Part shown: in pieces, positions 17,483 through 25,607 of the stretch
Layout: the number at the start of each line of letters is the position of its first letter
Numbering within the stretch: the first letter of the stretch is position 1
Source of the DNA: Piscinibacter gummiphilus
Lineage (GTDB): Bacteria > Pseudomonadota > Gammaproteobacteria > Burkholderiales > Burkholderiaceae_C
Length of the DNA stretch: 64,000 nt
NCBI RefSeq assembly: GCF_002116905.1
Contig: NZ_CP015118.1
Location: 2,232,001-2,296,000, forward strand
Direction of reading: 5' to 3'
The notes under the pieces: model-generated
What the model saw: only the letters and a program-made list of their open reading frames with translations
The model's database searches: none
Told to the model about the DNA's origin: nothing
Position numbers and translations under genes: made by a program

Positions 17483-18261
17483 CGACGGAACACAACGGAC
17501 CGGCCCTGGCCGGCACTCGAGTGCTGGTGTGCGGGGTGGCGAACGACCAGTCCATCGCGTTCGGGTGCGCGAAGGCGTTCCGCGAACTGGGCGCCCGCGT
17601 GGCGATCACCTACGCGGGCGAGAAGGCGCTGCCCCACGTGAAGCCCCATGCCGACGCGATCGGCGCCGAACTGCTGTTGCCGCTCGACGTCACGCAGCCC
17701 GGCCAGCTGGAGGCGGTGTTCGACGAGATCGACCGGCACTGGGGCGGGCTCGACTCCGCCATCCATTCGATCGCGTGGGCCCCGAAGGAGGACCTGCAGG
17801 GCGGCCTGCTGAACTGCTCGGCCGAGGGTTTCGCCAAGGCGATCGACGTGTCGTGCCATTCGTTCATCCGCCTCGCACGGCTGGCGGCGCCGAGGATGAC
17901 GAACGGTGGCACGCTGTTCGCGATGAGCTACCACGGCGCGACGCAGGTGATCGAGAACTACAACGTGATGGGCCCGGTGAAGGCCGCGCTCGAATCCTCG
18001 GCGCGGTACCTCGCGCACGAGCTGGGGCCGAAGGGCATCCGGGTGCACGCGATCTCGCCGGGGCCGCTGAAGACGCGGGCGGCGTCCGGCCTGAAGGACT
18101 TCGACCTGCTGCTCGCCGACGCGGCGCGGCGCGCGCCGATGGGCGAACTGGTGGACATCATGGACGTGGGCTTCACGTGCGCCTTCCTGGCGACGAAGTA
18201 CGCACGCCGGTTGTCCGGAGACACCGTGTACGTCGATGGTGGCGTGCACATCATGGGGTGA
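17479..18261 (+). CDS. fabI: Enoyl-ACP reductase FabI, second copy
   Basis: This 260-residue protein has the FabI short-chain dehydrogenase fold. It shows a divergent cofactor loop (VCGVANDQSIAFG), HSIAWAP, and the catalytic Tyr and Lys in MSYHG and NYNVMGPVKAALE. The C-terminus is GPLKTRAASGLKDF and YVDGGVHIMG. It differs clearly from the other FabI at 49263-50045, for example PVKAAL instead of LAKASL, and it sits in a pta-ackA operon rather than alone. It probably reduces enoyl thioesters with NAD(P)H, perhaps as redox outlet or in lipid remodelling under the island's inducing condition. Confidence 0.88.
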   Translation: MTTEHNGPALAGTRVLVCGVANDQSIAFGCAKAFRELGARVAITYAGEKALPHVKPHADAIGAELLLPLDVTQPGQLEAVFDEIDRHWGGLDSAIHSIAWAPKEDLQGGLLNCSAEGFAKAIDVSCHSFIRLARLAAPRMTNGGTLFAMSYHGATQVIENYNVMGPVKAALESSARYLAHELGPKGIRVHAISPGPLKTRAASGLKDFDLLLADAARRAPMGELVDIMDVGFTCAFLATKYARRLSGDTVYVDGGVHIMG

Positions 18262-18289
18262 GGGCGCTGTTGCCCGAAGGAGCGCGAAC

Positions 18290-18544
18290 ATGAGTGGCAT
18301 GTTGCTGGCCAATGTCGATCCGGCGGCGTCGGACGACGAGATCCGCGAGTTCCTCGTGAAGTACGGATTCCCCCCGTTCACGAAGATCGAGCACTTCGAG
18401 GGCGACGGCTCGCAGCCGTCGGTGCTGCTGTCGTTCGACGAACTCGACACGGTGGCGCTGACGAAGCTGCAGTCCCGCGTCGACCACGTCTACTGGAAAC
18501 ACCGAGAGCTGCGGGTGCGCATCCTCCAGGACCGGTTCCGCTGA
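18290..18544 (+). CDS. Small RRM-like protein
   Basis: The 84-residue product starts at ATG 18290 behind GAAGGAG. The pattern resembles a short RNA-recognition motif fold: MLLANVDPAASDDEIREFLVKYGF (RNP2-like strand and first helix), then SVLLSFDELDTVALTKLQSRVD and WKHRELRVRIL. The aromatic RNP1 residues are not obvious, so RNA binding is uncertain. It lies 28 bases after fabI and 11 bases before the DUF3300 gene, in the same unit. Confidence 0.55.
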   Translation: MSGMLLANVDPAASDDEIREFLVKYGFPPFTKIEHFEGDGSQPSVLLSFDELDTVALTKLQSRVDHVYWKHRELRVRILQDRFR

Positions 18545-18555
18545 AAGGGGGCGCC

Positions 18556-19731
18556 ATGGTCTCCCGACTCCTCGGGCCGCTGCGCTGGCTGCTGCTGGGG
18601 CTCGTCGCGTTCGGCTGCGCCGCGATGGCGCAGACCGCTGCCCCCGCCAAACCCACGCCCGCGCCCACGTTCCAACCGGCCGAGATCGAGGCGCTGGTCG
18701 CCCCGATCGCGCTGTACCCCGACTCGCTGCTGTCGCAGGTGCTGATGGCGTCCACCTACCCGCTGGAAGTGGTGCATGCGGCGCGGTGGATGCAGGCCAA
18801 CCGCAACCTCAAGGGCGAGGCGGCGGTGAAGGCCGTCCAGAGCCAGCCGTGGGACCCGAGCGTCAAGTCGCTCGTCGCGTTCCCGCAGGTGCTGGACCCG
18901 ATGAACGACAAGCTCGAGTGGACCCAGAAGCTCGGCGACGCCTTCCTCGCCCAGCAGAAGGACGTGCTCGACGCGGTGCAGCGCATGCGCGCCAAGGCGC
19001 GCGCCAACGGCAAGCTCGAGAGCACCGAGCAGCAGAAGGTGATCGTCGAGTCCGAGACCGTCGTGCGCATCGAGCCCGCGGACCCGCAGGTGATCTACGT
19101 GCCCACCTACGACCCCAACATTGTCTACGGCACCTGGGCGTATCCGTCGTACCCGCCGTACTACTGGCCGCCGTACGGCTACTACTACCCGTACTACCCC
19201 GGCGGCGCGTTCGCGTCGGGCATCGCGTGGGGCATCGGCTTCGCGATGGCCGGGGCGATCTTCGGCGACTGCAACTGGGGCGGGGGCGAGGTCAACATCG
19301 ACATCGACCGCGTCACCCACTTCGACCGGAACTTCGACCGCAGCAAGGTGAACAACGGCCGCTGGCAGCACGACGTCAGCCACCGCCAGGGCGTGGCCTA
19401 CCGCGACAACGCGACCCGCGAACGCTTCGCGAAGAACACCGCGGGCGTGGCGGACCGCGAGGCATTCCGCGGACGCGACGACACCGGCGGCCTCGACCGC
19501 GGGCGGGTCCAGGGGACCGACCGCCCCGCCGCGGCGGACCGGGCGGGCGCGGCAGGGGACCGCAACGTGGCGGCTCCGCGCGACAACGCGTTCCAGGGGG
19601 TGGGCAACGGCGCGGCCTCGCAGCGCGACTTCGACCGCGGACGCTCCAGCGCGGCGCCGAGTCGGATGTCCGGCGGTGGCGGTGGCGGAGGCATGCGCAT
19701 GGGCGGTGGACGCGGCGGCGGCCGGCGATAG
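18556..19731 (+). CDS. DUF3300 family exported protein
   Basis: The 391-residue product has a signal peptide and the DUF3300 signature region: LVAPIALYPDSLLSQVLMASTYPLEVV, then QSQPWDPSVKSLVAFPQVL and VIYVPTYDPNIVYGTW. A Tyr/Pro-rich run (PPYYWPPYGYYYPYYPGG, about 195-212) and a hydrophobic glycine-rich segment follow. The Arg/Asp-rich tail ends in a Gly/Met repeat (GGGGGGGMRMGGG). The family is periplasmic or surface-associated with no assigned function. It is co-directional and closely spaced with the DUF2950 gene, a pairing I have seen in other proteobacteria. Confidence 0.85.
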   Translation: MVSRLLGPLRWLLLGLVAFGCAAMAQTAAPAKPTPAPTFQPAEIEALVAPIALYPDSLLSQVLMASTYPLEVVHAARWMQANRNLKGEAAVKAVQSQPWDPSVKSLVAFPQVLDPMNDKLEWTQKLGDAFLAQQKDVLDAVQRMRAKARANGKLESTEQQKVIVESETVVRIEPADPQVIYVPTYDPNIVYGTWAYPSYPPYYWPPYGYYYPYYPGGAFASGIAWGIGFAMAGAIFGDCNWGGGEVNIDIDRVTHFDRNFDRSKVNNGRWQHDVSHRQGVAYRDNATRERFAKNTAGVADREAFRGRDDTGGLDRGRVQGTDRPAAADRAGAAGDRNVAAPRDNAFQGVGNGAASQRDFDRGRSSAAPSRMSGGGGGGGMRMGGGRGGGRR

Positions 19732-19742
19732 GAGGCAGCGAC

Positions 19743-20633
19743 ATGGACAGTCAGACACTTCGATGCCGGGCCGCCTTGGTGTTCGTGGCCTGTGTGGCCT
19801 TTGCCGCGGCCGCGCACGCCAACCGCGCCTTCCAGACACCCGAGGAGGCGATGACCACCTTCGGCGAAGCGGTTACCGCCAACGACACCGCCGCGCTCGA
19901 GGCGATCCTCGGCAACGGCTACCGCCAGTTCGTGCCGCCACCCGGCGCCTGGGTGCGCGAGCGGTTCGTCGCGGCCTGGTCGGAGGGCCGCGCGGTCCGG
20001 CACGACAGCGAGCAGCACGCGACGCTCGTCGTCGGCCAGGACGGATGGACACTGCCGATCCCGTTGGTGAAGGCCAAGGCCGGCTGGTCTTTCGACACCG
20101 TGGCCGGCGCCGAGGAAATGCGCGTGCGCCGGATCGGCCGGCACGAGGTCTTCGCGATCGAGACGCTGCGCACCGTGCTCGACGCCCAGCGCGAGTACGC
20201 CGAGGTGGACCGCGACGGCGACGGCGTGCTCCAGTACGCCGACCGGCTCGTCAGTTCGCCGAAACGGCACGACGGGCTGTTCTGGCCCACCGTGGAGGGC
20301 GAACCGCCCAGCCCGCTCGGACGCGCCTTCGTCGGTGCCGAGGCGCGCAACGCCAGTCCCGGCGGACTGCTCGGATACCGCTACCGGCTGCTCTCCGGGC
20401 AGGGCAAGCACGCGCGCGGCGGGGCGTTCGACTACCGCGTGAAGGGCAAGCTCTTCGGCGGCTTCGCCGTGGTCGCGTACCCCGTGAAGTACGGCGACAC
20501 CGGCGTGATGACCTTCATCATGAACCACGAAGGCGAGGTGTTCCAGCGCGACCTGGGACCGAACGGCGCGAAGCAGGCCGCCGCCCTCGGCCGCTTCGAT
20601 CCCGGTCCGGGCTGGACAGAGGTGACTCCATGA
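19743..20633 (+). CDS. DUF2950 family exported protein
   Basis: The start ATG at 19743 follows AGGAGG. The product has 296 residues with a signal peptide ending AHA. DUF2950 features are present: FQTPEEAMTTFGEAV, WVRERFVAAW and DGDGVLQYADRLVSSPKRHDGLFW. These are followed by LLGYRYRLLSGQG, YRVKGKLFGGFAVVAYPVKYGDTGVMTFIMNHEG and VFQRDLGPN. The function is not known; the family is periplasmic and commonly paired with DUF3300 proteins, as here. Its stop codon overlaps the ATG of the lipoprotein gene. Confidence 0.85.
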   Translation: MDSQTLRCRAALVFVACVAFAAAAHANRAFQTPEEAMTTFGEAVTANDTAALEAILGNGYRQFVPPPGAWVRERFVAAWSEGRAVRHDSEQHATLVVGQDGWTLPIPLVKAKAGWSFDTVAGAEEMRVRRIGRHEVFAIETLRTVLDAQREYAEVDRDGDGVLQYADRLVSSPKRHDGLFWPTVEGEPPSPLGRAFVGAEARNASPGGLLGYRYRLLSGQGKHARGGAFDYRVKGKLFGGFAVVAYPVKYGDTGVMTFIMNHEGEVFQRDLGPNGAKQAAALGRFDPGPGWTEVTP

Positions 20634-20980
20634 ACACGATGCGCCACTCCCGACGCCTGGCGTCGGCGATCCTGGTCCTGGGCCTCGCGGGCTGCGTCGT
20701 CGCACCGTATCCCTACCCGGCGCCGTACCCCGGCCCCACCAACTACGACCGCGCGTTCGCGGCCGCCGCGGGGGCGGTGCGCGACCAGGGCTTCAATGTC
20801 ACGGTCGAAGACGTTTCGCGCGGCGTGGTGCTCGGCCAGGCCGGCAACGCGTCGGTGCAGGCCCAGGTGACGCGCCAGCCCGACGGCACCGTGCGCGTGC
20901 AGTTCGACGCGAAGGCCCCGCAGGACCCGGGCCTGGCCGAGCGCATCTCGCGCAGCTACGACCGGCGCATGGGGCGCTGA
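20630..20980 (+). CDS. Small lipoprotein, unknown function
   Basis: The 116-residue product has a lipobox LAGC (acylated Cys at about 22), a Pro/Tyr-rich linker (PYPYPAPYPGPTNY) and a compact alpha/beta domain of about 75 residues (YDRAFAAAAGAVRDQGF...VTVEDVSRGVVLGQAGNASVQAQV). The domain resembles small periplasmic proteins with a beta-hairpin core. The start overlaps the upstream stop (ATGA), so it is translationally coupled to the DUF2950 gene. I do not recognise a named family. Confidence 0.65.
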   Translation: MNTMRHSRRLASAILVLGLAGCVVAPYPYPAPYPGPTNYDRAFAAAAGAVRDQGFNVTVEDVSRGVVLGQAGNASVQAQVTRQPDGTVRVQFDAKAPQDPGLAERISRSYDRRMGR

Positions 20981-21005
20981 ACCTCGTTTTCACTGGAGAC
21001 ACATC

Positions 21006-21845
21006 ATGACGGACAAGTCCGAAAAAGGCGGCAAGGGGAAGGACCACGGCGACGAGGACACCGGTGCCGAACGGTCCCTGGGCGAGAAGGACTACCTGAA
21101 GGCGCTCGCGCAGCTGCACGTCGAACTCGTGAAGCTGCAGACCTGGGTGCAGCACACGGGCGCGCGCGTCTGCATCGTGTTCGAAGGGCGCGACGGCGCG
21201 GGCAAGGGGGGCACCATCAAGGCGCTGACCGAACGCGTGAGCCCGCGCGTGTTCCGCGTGGTCGCGCTCGCGGCGCCCACCGAACGCGAGAAATCGCAGA
21301 TGTACATGCAGCGGTACATCCCGCACCTGCCGGCGGCCGGCGAGGTCGTCATCTTCGACCGCAGCTGGTACAACCGCGCCGGCGTCGAGCGGGTGATGGG
21401 CTTTTGCACCGACGACCAGGTGCGCGACTTCCTGCGCATGGCGCCGCTGGTCGAGCGGGTCATCGTCTCGTCGGGCGTGATCCTGCTCAAGTACTGGCTC
21501 GAGGTGAGCCCCGAGGAACAGACGCGGCGGCTGCAGTCGCGCATCAGCGACGGACGCAAACACTGGAAGCTCACCGAGATGGACTTGAAGTCGTACAGCC
21601 GCTGGTTCGACTACTCGCGGGCCCGCGACGACCTGTTCCGCTTCACGGACACCGAACACGCGCCGTGGCTCGTCGTCGACTCGAACAACAAGCGCCGCGC
21701 GCGGCTCAACATCCTCAGCGACCTCCTCGGCCGGATCCCGTACACCGAGATCCCGCACAAGAAGATCGTGCTGCCCAAGCGCCAGAAGGCGGGCGACTAC
21801 GTCGAACCCGAGCATCCGTACAAGCGCGTGGCGGAGCGGTACTGA
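21006..21845 (+). CDS. ppk2: Polyphosphate kinase 2 family protein
   Basis: The 279-residue product has the PPK2 domain almost full length. Walker A is GRDGAGKGGTIK (about 61-72), Walker B is FDRSWYNRAGVERVMGFC (about 117-134) and the lid is WLEVSPEEQTRRLQSRI. The C-terminus has PWLVVDSNNKRRARLNIL. PPK2 enzymes use polyphosphate to phosphorylate nucleoside mono- or diphosphates; which class this one belongs to cannot be told here. In an operon with Pta-AckA it adds a third ATP- or GTP-supplying route that needs no respiration. The highly charged N-terminal 25 residues are probably disordered. Confidence 0.9.
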   Translation: MTDKSEKGGKGKDHGDEDTGAERSLGEKDYLKALAQLHVELVKLQTWVQHTGARVCIVFEGRDGAGKGGTIKALTERVSPRVFRVVALAAPTEREKSQMYMQRYIPHLPAAGEVVIFDRSWYNRAGVERVMGFCTDDQVRDFLRMAPLVERVIVSSGVILLKYWLEVSPEEQTRRLQSRISDGRKHWKLTEMDLKSYSRWFDYSRARDDLFRFTDTEHAPWLVVDSNNKRRARLNILSDLLGRIPYTEIPHKKIVLPKRQKAGDYVEPEHPYKRVAERY

Positions 21846-21848
21846 ACC

Positions 21849-22397
21849 ATGGCCGCCGCCGTGGAAGACTTCGCCCCGCGCGAGATCGTGTCGTCGCGCG
21901 GCGCCCGCATCACGGTGCGCGCCGTGCGCCCGGAAGACGAGGATGGCTTCCACGCGGCCTTCCTGCGCCTGTCGTCGGAGTCGCGCTACACCCGCTTCAT
22001 GTCGGTGGTGCGTGACCTGTCGGAGGCCACGCTGCACCACGCCACACACCCGGACGCCACGCGGGAGTTCGCGCTGGTCGCGGTGGCGGGTGACCAGATC
22101 GTCGCGGGCGGGCGCTTCGTCGCCGTTCCGGAGACGTCCGACTGCGAGTTCGCGGTCACGGTCGTCGACGACTGGCAGGGCCACGGCCTCGGCCGGGCGC
22201 TGCTGACCGCGCTGAGGGACGCCGCCGCAGTGCGGGGCTACGGGCGGATGGAAGGCTATGTGCTGTCGACGAACCTCGCGATGCGCAAGCTCGGCGCGCG
22301 CCTCGGGTTCAGCGACGGACCGATGCCGGGTGATGCCACGACCCGCCTGCTGGTGGTGGTGCTGAGGGGGGACGACGGGCGTGCCGCCGGCGGTTGA
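21849..22397 (+). CDS. GNAT family N-acetyltransferase
   Basis: The 182-residue product has a GNAT fold: TVRAVRPEDEDGFHAAFLRLSSESRYTRF at the N-terminus, then CEFAVTVVDDWQGHGLGRALLTAL (acetyl-CoA loop, about 98-121) and a C-terminal AMRKLGARLGF. The beginning resembles the acetyltransferase module of the protein lysine acetyltransferases (Pat) that modify acetyl-CoA synthetase. In a unit with Pta and AckA, a role in acetylating metabolic enzymes is plausible but not shown. The end overlaps the GTG start of the SulP gene by 17 bases. Confidence 0.82.
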   Translation: MAAAVEDFAPREIVSSRGARITVRAVRPEDEDGFHAAFLRLSSESRYTRFMSVVRDLSEATLHHATHPDATREFALVAVAGDQIVAGGRFVAVPETSDCEFAVTVVDDWQGHGLGRALLTALRDAAAVRGYGRMEGYVLSTNLAMRKLGARLGFSDGPMPGDATTRLLVVVLRGDDGRAAGG

Positions 22398-24051
22398 AAA
22401 GCTCCTCCCCGGCTGGTGGCGCGCCTACCGCAGCGGCTGGCTGCGCGCCGACGTGCTTGCCGGGCTGATCGTCGCGGCCATCGTGATCCCGAAGGCCCTG
22501 GCCTACGCCACCATCGCCGGCCTGCCGGTGCAGGCGGGCCTCTATACCGCGATGGTGCCGATGGCGATCTACGCCTTCTTCGGCACGTCGCGCACGCTGA
22601 GTGTCAGCACCACCACGACCATCGCGATCCTGACCGGCACCGCGCTCACCCAGGTGGTGCCGACGGGCCAGCCCGAACTGCTGCCCACGGCCGCGGCGAC
22701 GCTGACGCTGCTGGTCGGCGGCATGCTCCTGCTGGCGGGCGTGCTGCGGCTCGGCTTTCTCGCGAACTTCATCTCCGAGCCGGTGCTGGTCGGCTTCAAG
22801 GCGGGCATCGGCATCGTGATCGTGGTCGACCAGCTGCCCAAGCTGCTCGGGCTGCACCTGCCGAAGGAGGGGTTCCTCGCGCACGCGCTGTCGATCGTGC
22901 AGCACCTGCCGGAGACGTCGCTACCCACCCTGGGCGTGGCCGTGGCCACCATCCTGCTGCTCGTGGCCATCGAACGCTGGTGGCCCGCCATCCCGGCGCC
23001 GCTCGTCGCGGTGGCCGCGGGCGTCGGCCTCATGGCCGCGCTGGGCCTGAAGGACCAGGGCGTGTCGGTGGTGGGCACGGTGCCCACGGGCCTGCCGGAG
23101 TTCCATGTGCCGTCACTGCAGCTCGCGCGGGACTTGTTCGCCGACGCGCTGGGCATCGCGCTGATGAGCTTCACCGAAACCATCGCGGCGGGTCGGGCGT
23201 TCCAGCGCCGGGACGAACCCGTGCCGCTCGCCAACCGCGAGCTGGTCGCGACGGGCCTCGCGACCCTCGGCGGCGCCTGCGCCGGTGCGATGCCGGCGGG
23301 AGGTGGCACGTCGCAGACGGCCGTCAACACGGTCTCGGGTGCGCGCAGCCCGGTCGCCGGCCTCGTCACGGCGGGCATGGCGGTCGCCTGCGCGCTGTGG
23401 CTCGCACCGATCATCGGGGCGATGCCCAACGCGACGCTGGCGGCCATCGTGATCGTGTACTCCGTGGGCCTCGTCGAGCCGGTCGAGTTCGCGCGCATCC
23501 TGCGCGTGCGGCGCACGGAGTTCGTCTGGGCGCTGGTGGCCGCGGCCGGCGTCGTGCTGCTGGGCACGCTGCAGGGCATCCTCGTCGCCATCATCGTGTC
23601 GCTCGCGGCCCTGGCCTACCAGGTGACGGACCCGCCGCTGCTGGTTCTCGGCCGCAAGCGGGGCACCAACGTGTTCCGCCAGCAGAGCGCCGAGAACCCC
23701 GACGACGAGACCTTCCCGGGCGCGGTGCTGGTGCGGCCCGAGGGGCGCATCTTCTTCGCCAACGCCGAGCGCCTGGCCGAGAAGATGCGGCCGCTGATCG
23801 AGGATCCGTCGGTGAAGACCGTCATCGTCGACCTGCGCGCCGTGCCCGACATCGAATACACGGCGCTGAAGATGCTGACCGACGCCGAGGAGCGGCTGGG
23901 CCACCTGGGCATCGCGCTGTGGCTCGTGGGCATGAACCCGGGGGTGTACGACGTGGTGTCGCGATCGGCGCTCGGACAGCGTCTCGGCCGTGCGGGCATG
24001 CACTTCAACCTCGAGCAGGCGCTGCAGGCGTACCAGTCGGCCCGCGGCTGA
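22381..24051 (+). CDS. SulP family anion transporter with STAS domain
   Basis: The 556-residue protein starts at GTG 22381 inside the end of the GNAT gene. It has about 10-14 membrane segments with SulP signatures: ADVLAGLIVAAIVIPKALAYA near residue 25, GLYTAMVPMAIYAFFGTSRTLSVSTTTTIAIL, GLATLGGACAGAMPAGGGTSQTAVN and LEPVEFARILRVRR-like. A C-terminal STAS domain follows (about 440-550; VKTVIVDLRAVPDIEYTALKML). SulP proteins carry sulfate, bicarbonate, dicarboxylates or other anions; the substrate here is unknown. It is the last gene of the 11-gene unit; promoter motif D begins 28 bases later. Confidence 0.9.
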   Translation: MPPAVEKLLPGWWRAYRSGWLRADVLAGLIVAAIVIPKALAYATIAGLPVQAGLYTAMVPMAIYAFFGTSRTLSVSTTTTIAILTGTALTQVVPTGQPELLPTAAATLTLLVGGMLLLAGVLRLGFLANFISEPVLVGFKAGIGIVIVVDQLPKLLGLHLPKEGFLAHALSIVQHLPETSLPTLGVAVATILLLVAIERWWPAIPAPLVAVAAGVGLMAALGLKDQGVSVVGTVPTGLPEFHVPSLQLARDLFADALGIALMSFTETIAAGRAFQRRDEPVPLANRELVATGLATLGGACAGAMPAGGGTSQTAVNTVSGARSPVAGLVTAGMAVACALWLAPIIGAMPNATLAAIVIVYSVGLVEPVEFARILRVRRTEFVWALVAAAGVVLLGTLQGILVAIIVSLAALAYQVTDPPLLVLGRKRGTNVFRQQSAENPDDETFPGAVLVRPEGRIFFANAERLAEKMRPLIEDPSVKTVIVDLRAVPDIEYTALKMLTDAEERLGHLGIALWLVGMNPGVYDVVSRSALGQRLGRAGMHFNLEQALQAYQSARG

Positions 24052-24078
24052 AAGGAGGGTGCCCATGTTGCGGTGCGG

Positions 24079-24124
24079 CCCCTCCCGGCAGGAGGGGCGC
24101 ACACCGGAATCGCACGCCTAGAGT
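24079..24124 (+). promoter_or_regulatory. Island promoter motif, copy D (before porin-decarboxylase-ADI unit)
   Basis: A perfect palindrome CCCCTCC-N5-GGAGGGG (24079-24097) is followed after 21 bases by TAGAGT (24119-24124). The ATG at 24184 is 65 bases after the first base of the hexamer. Palindrome, spacing and hexamer are the same as in copy C, while the N5 loop and the other surrounding bases differ. Confidence 0.65.
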
Positions 24125-24183
24125 CCTCTCGACCTGACCGGCACCAAGACCGGCCCAGGCCTTGCAGACCAAGGAGGCGAGGC

Positions 24184-25572
24184 ATGTCCGGAAGACCGCT
24201 CGGCACGCTCCGGCGCTTGAGCGTCGTGGGCCTGGCCATCGCTGCCCTGGCCGGGCCGGCCGCGGCGCAAGGCGACGACGACCTGAAGGCCCGCCTCGAC
24301 GCGGCGCTCAAGACCATCGAGGACCTGCAGTCGCGCGTGAAGGCGTTGGAAGCGCAGCGGGCCGGGACTGCACCGGCCCCGGTGGCTGCGCCCGCCGCAC
24401 CGGCCGTCGCGGCCGCCGAGCCCCCCCCCGCGCCCGTCGTCGCGCCGGGCGCTGCACCGGACCCGGGATCGCCCGTCACCGAGGCCGCCCGCGTGGAGGT
24501 GTACGGCCAGGCCATGGTCGACGCGATCTACGACTTCAAGCGCATGGCCCCCGACTGGCAGGCGACCATGCGCCCGTCCCAGATCCCCGTGGCGTGCCCG
24601 GGCTCGCCCGGCTGCGGCAAGGATGGGTCCTTCATCTTCAGCGCCCGGCAGTCGTCGCTCGGCATGCGCTCGTTCGTGCCCACGCCGTACGGCACCCTCA
24701 AGACCGACCTGAGCTTCGACCTCTTCGACGCCGACGGTGGCATGGGCGTGCACTGGATGCGCGCCTGGGGCGAGATCGGCCAGGTGGGCTTCGGCCAGAC
24801 CGAGTCCAACTTCATGGACCTCGACGCGTTCCCGAACATCATCGACTACTGGGGGCCGTCGGGCATGGTCTTCCTGCGCACGCCGCAGCTGAAGTTCACG
24901 TCGCGCGCCGACCGCAAGCTCGCGTGGGCGCTGTCGTTCGAGGCTCCGAGCTCGGCGATCGACACCGGCAAGGTCACCGCGATCGACCCGTCCTTCGGCG
25001 CGGGCATCCAGGCGCACAACCGGCTGCCGGACCTGGTGGGTTCGGTGCGCAGCGACCAGGACTGGGGCCACGTGCGCGCGGCCCTGATCCTGCGCCAGGT
25101 GGGCTACCAGAACACCCAGAGCGCGAGCGGCGAGCCCTCGGGCGAACGCACCGGCTACGGGCTGAACGTCAGCGGCGCCGTCAACGTCCTCGGAAAGGAC
25201 AGGGTCAGCTGGCAGCTCGCCGGCGGCCAGGCCATCGCGAGCTACATGAACGACGGTGGCACCGACCTCGCGCCGGGCGACGACCTGCGCGCGAAGGCGG
25301 TGAAGTCCTTCGGCTGGTTCGTCTACTACAACCACGTGTGGTCCGACCTGTGGAGCAGCTCGGTCGGGGCCAGCGAACACCGCCAGGACACCACGGGCGG
25401 GCAACTGGGCAGCGCGTTCAAGAGCGGGCGCTACGCGTCCGCGAACCTGCTCTTCACGTTGTCGAAGAACCTGATGCTGGGCTCCGAGTTCGTCTGGGGC
25501 CGGCATGAAACCCGGGACGGGTCTTCCGCCTCCGACCACCGGCTGCAGTTCTCCACCAAGGCCTCGTTCTGA
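24184..25572 (+). CDS. DcaP-like trimeric outer-membrane porin
   Basis: The ATG at 24184 follows AAGGAGG. The 462-residue product has a signal peptide ending AAAQ and a short coiled coil (about 28-58; LKARLDAALKTIEDLQSRVKAL-like heptads) that can trimerise the porin. An Ala/Pro linker leads into a barrel of many short strands (VEVYGQAMVDAIYDFKRM, SLGMRSFVPTPYGTLKTDLSFDLF) that ends in Phe (KASF). This fits the DcaP/porin type with an N-terminal coiled coil. At the head of an amino-acid decarboxylation and arginine-deiminase operon it may admit basic amino acids or release polyamines. Confidence 0.78.
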   Translation: MSGRPLGTLRRLSVVGLAIAALAGPAAAQGDDDLKARLDAALKTIEDLQSRVKALEAQRAGTAPAPVAAPAAPAVAAAEPPPAPVVAPGAAPDPGSPVTEAARVEVYGQAMVDAIYDFKRMAPDWQATMRPSQIPVACPGSPGCGKDGSFIFSARQSSLGMRSFVPTPYGTLKTDLSFDLFDADGGMGVHWMRAWGEIGQVGFGQTESNFMDLDAFPNIIDYWGPSGMVFLRTPQLKFTSRADRKLAWALSFEAPSSAIDTGKVTAIDPSFGAGIQAHNRLPDLVGSVRSDQDWGHVRAALILRQVGYQNTQSASGEPSGERTGYGLNVSGAVNVLGKDRVSWQLAGGQAIASYMNDGGTDLAPGDDLRAKAVKSFGWFVYYNHVWSDLWSSSVGASEHRQDTTGGQLGSAFKSGRYASANLLFTLSKNLMLGSEFVWGRHETRDGSSASDHRLQFSTKASF

Positions 25573-25607
25573 CCGGACGCGAACGGCCGTTTCGAAGGGA
25601 CACGACC

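Noticed and set aside
24061..24183. FNR/Anr box (TTGAT-N4-ATCAA) controlling the arginine operon
   Set aside because: No such sequence was found upstream of the island units; the GC-rich palindrome occupies the activator position instead.
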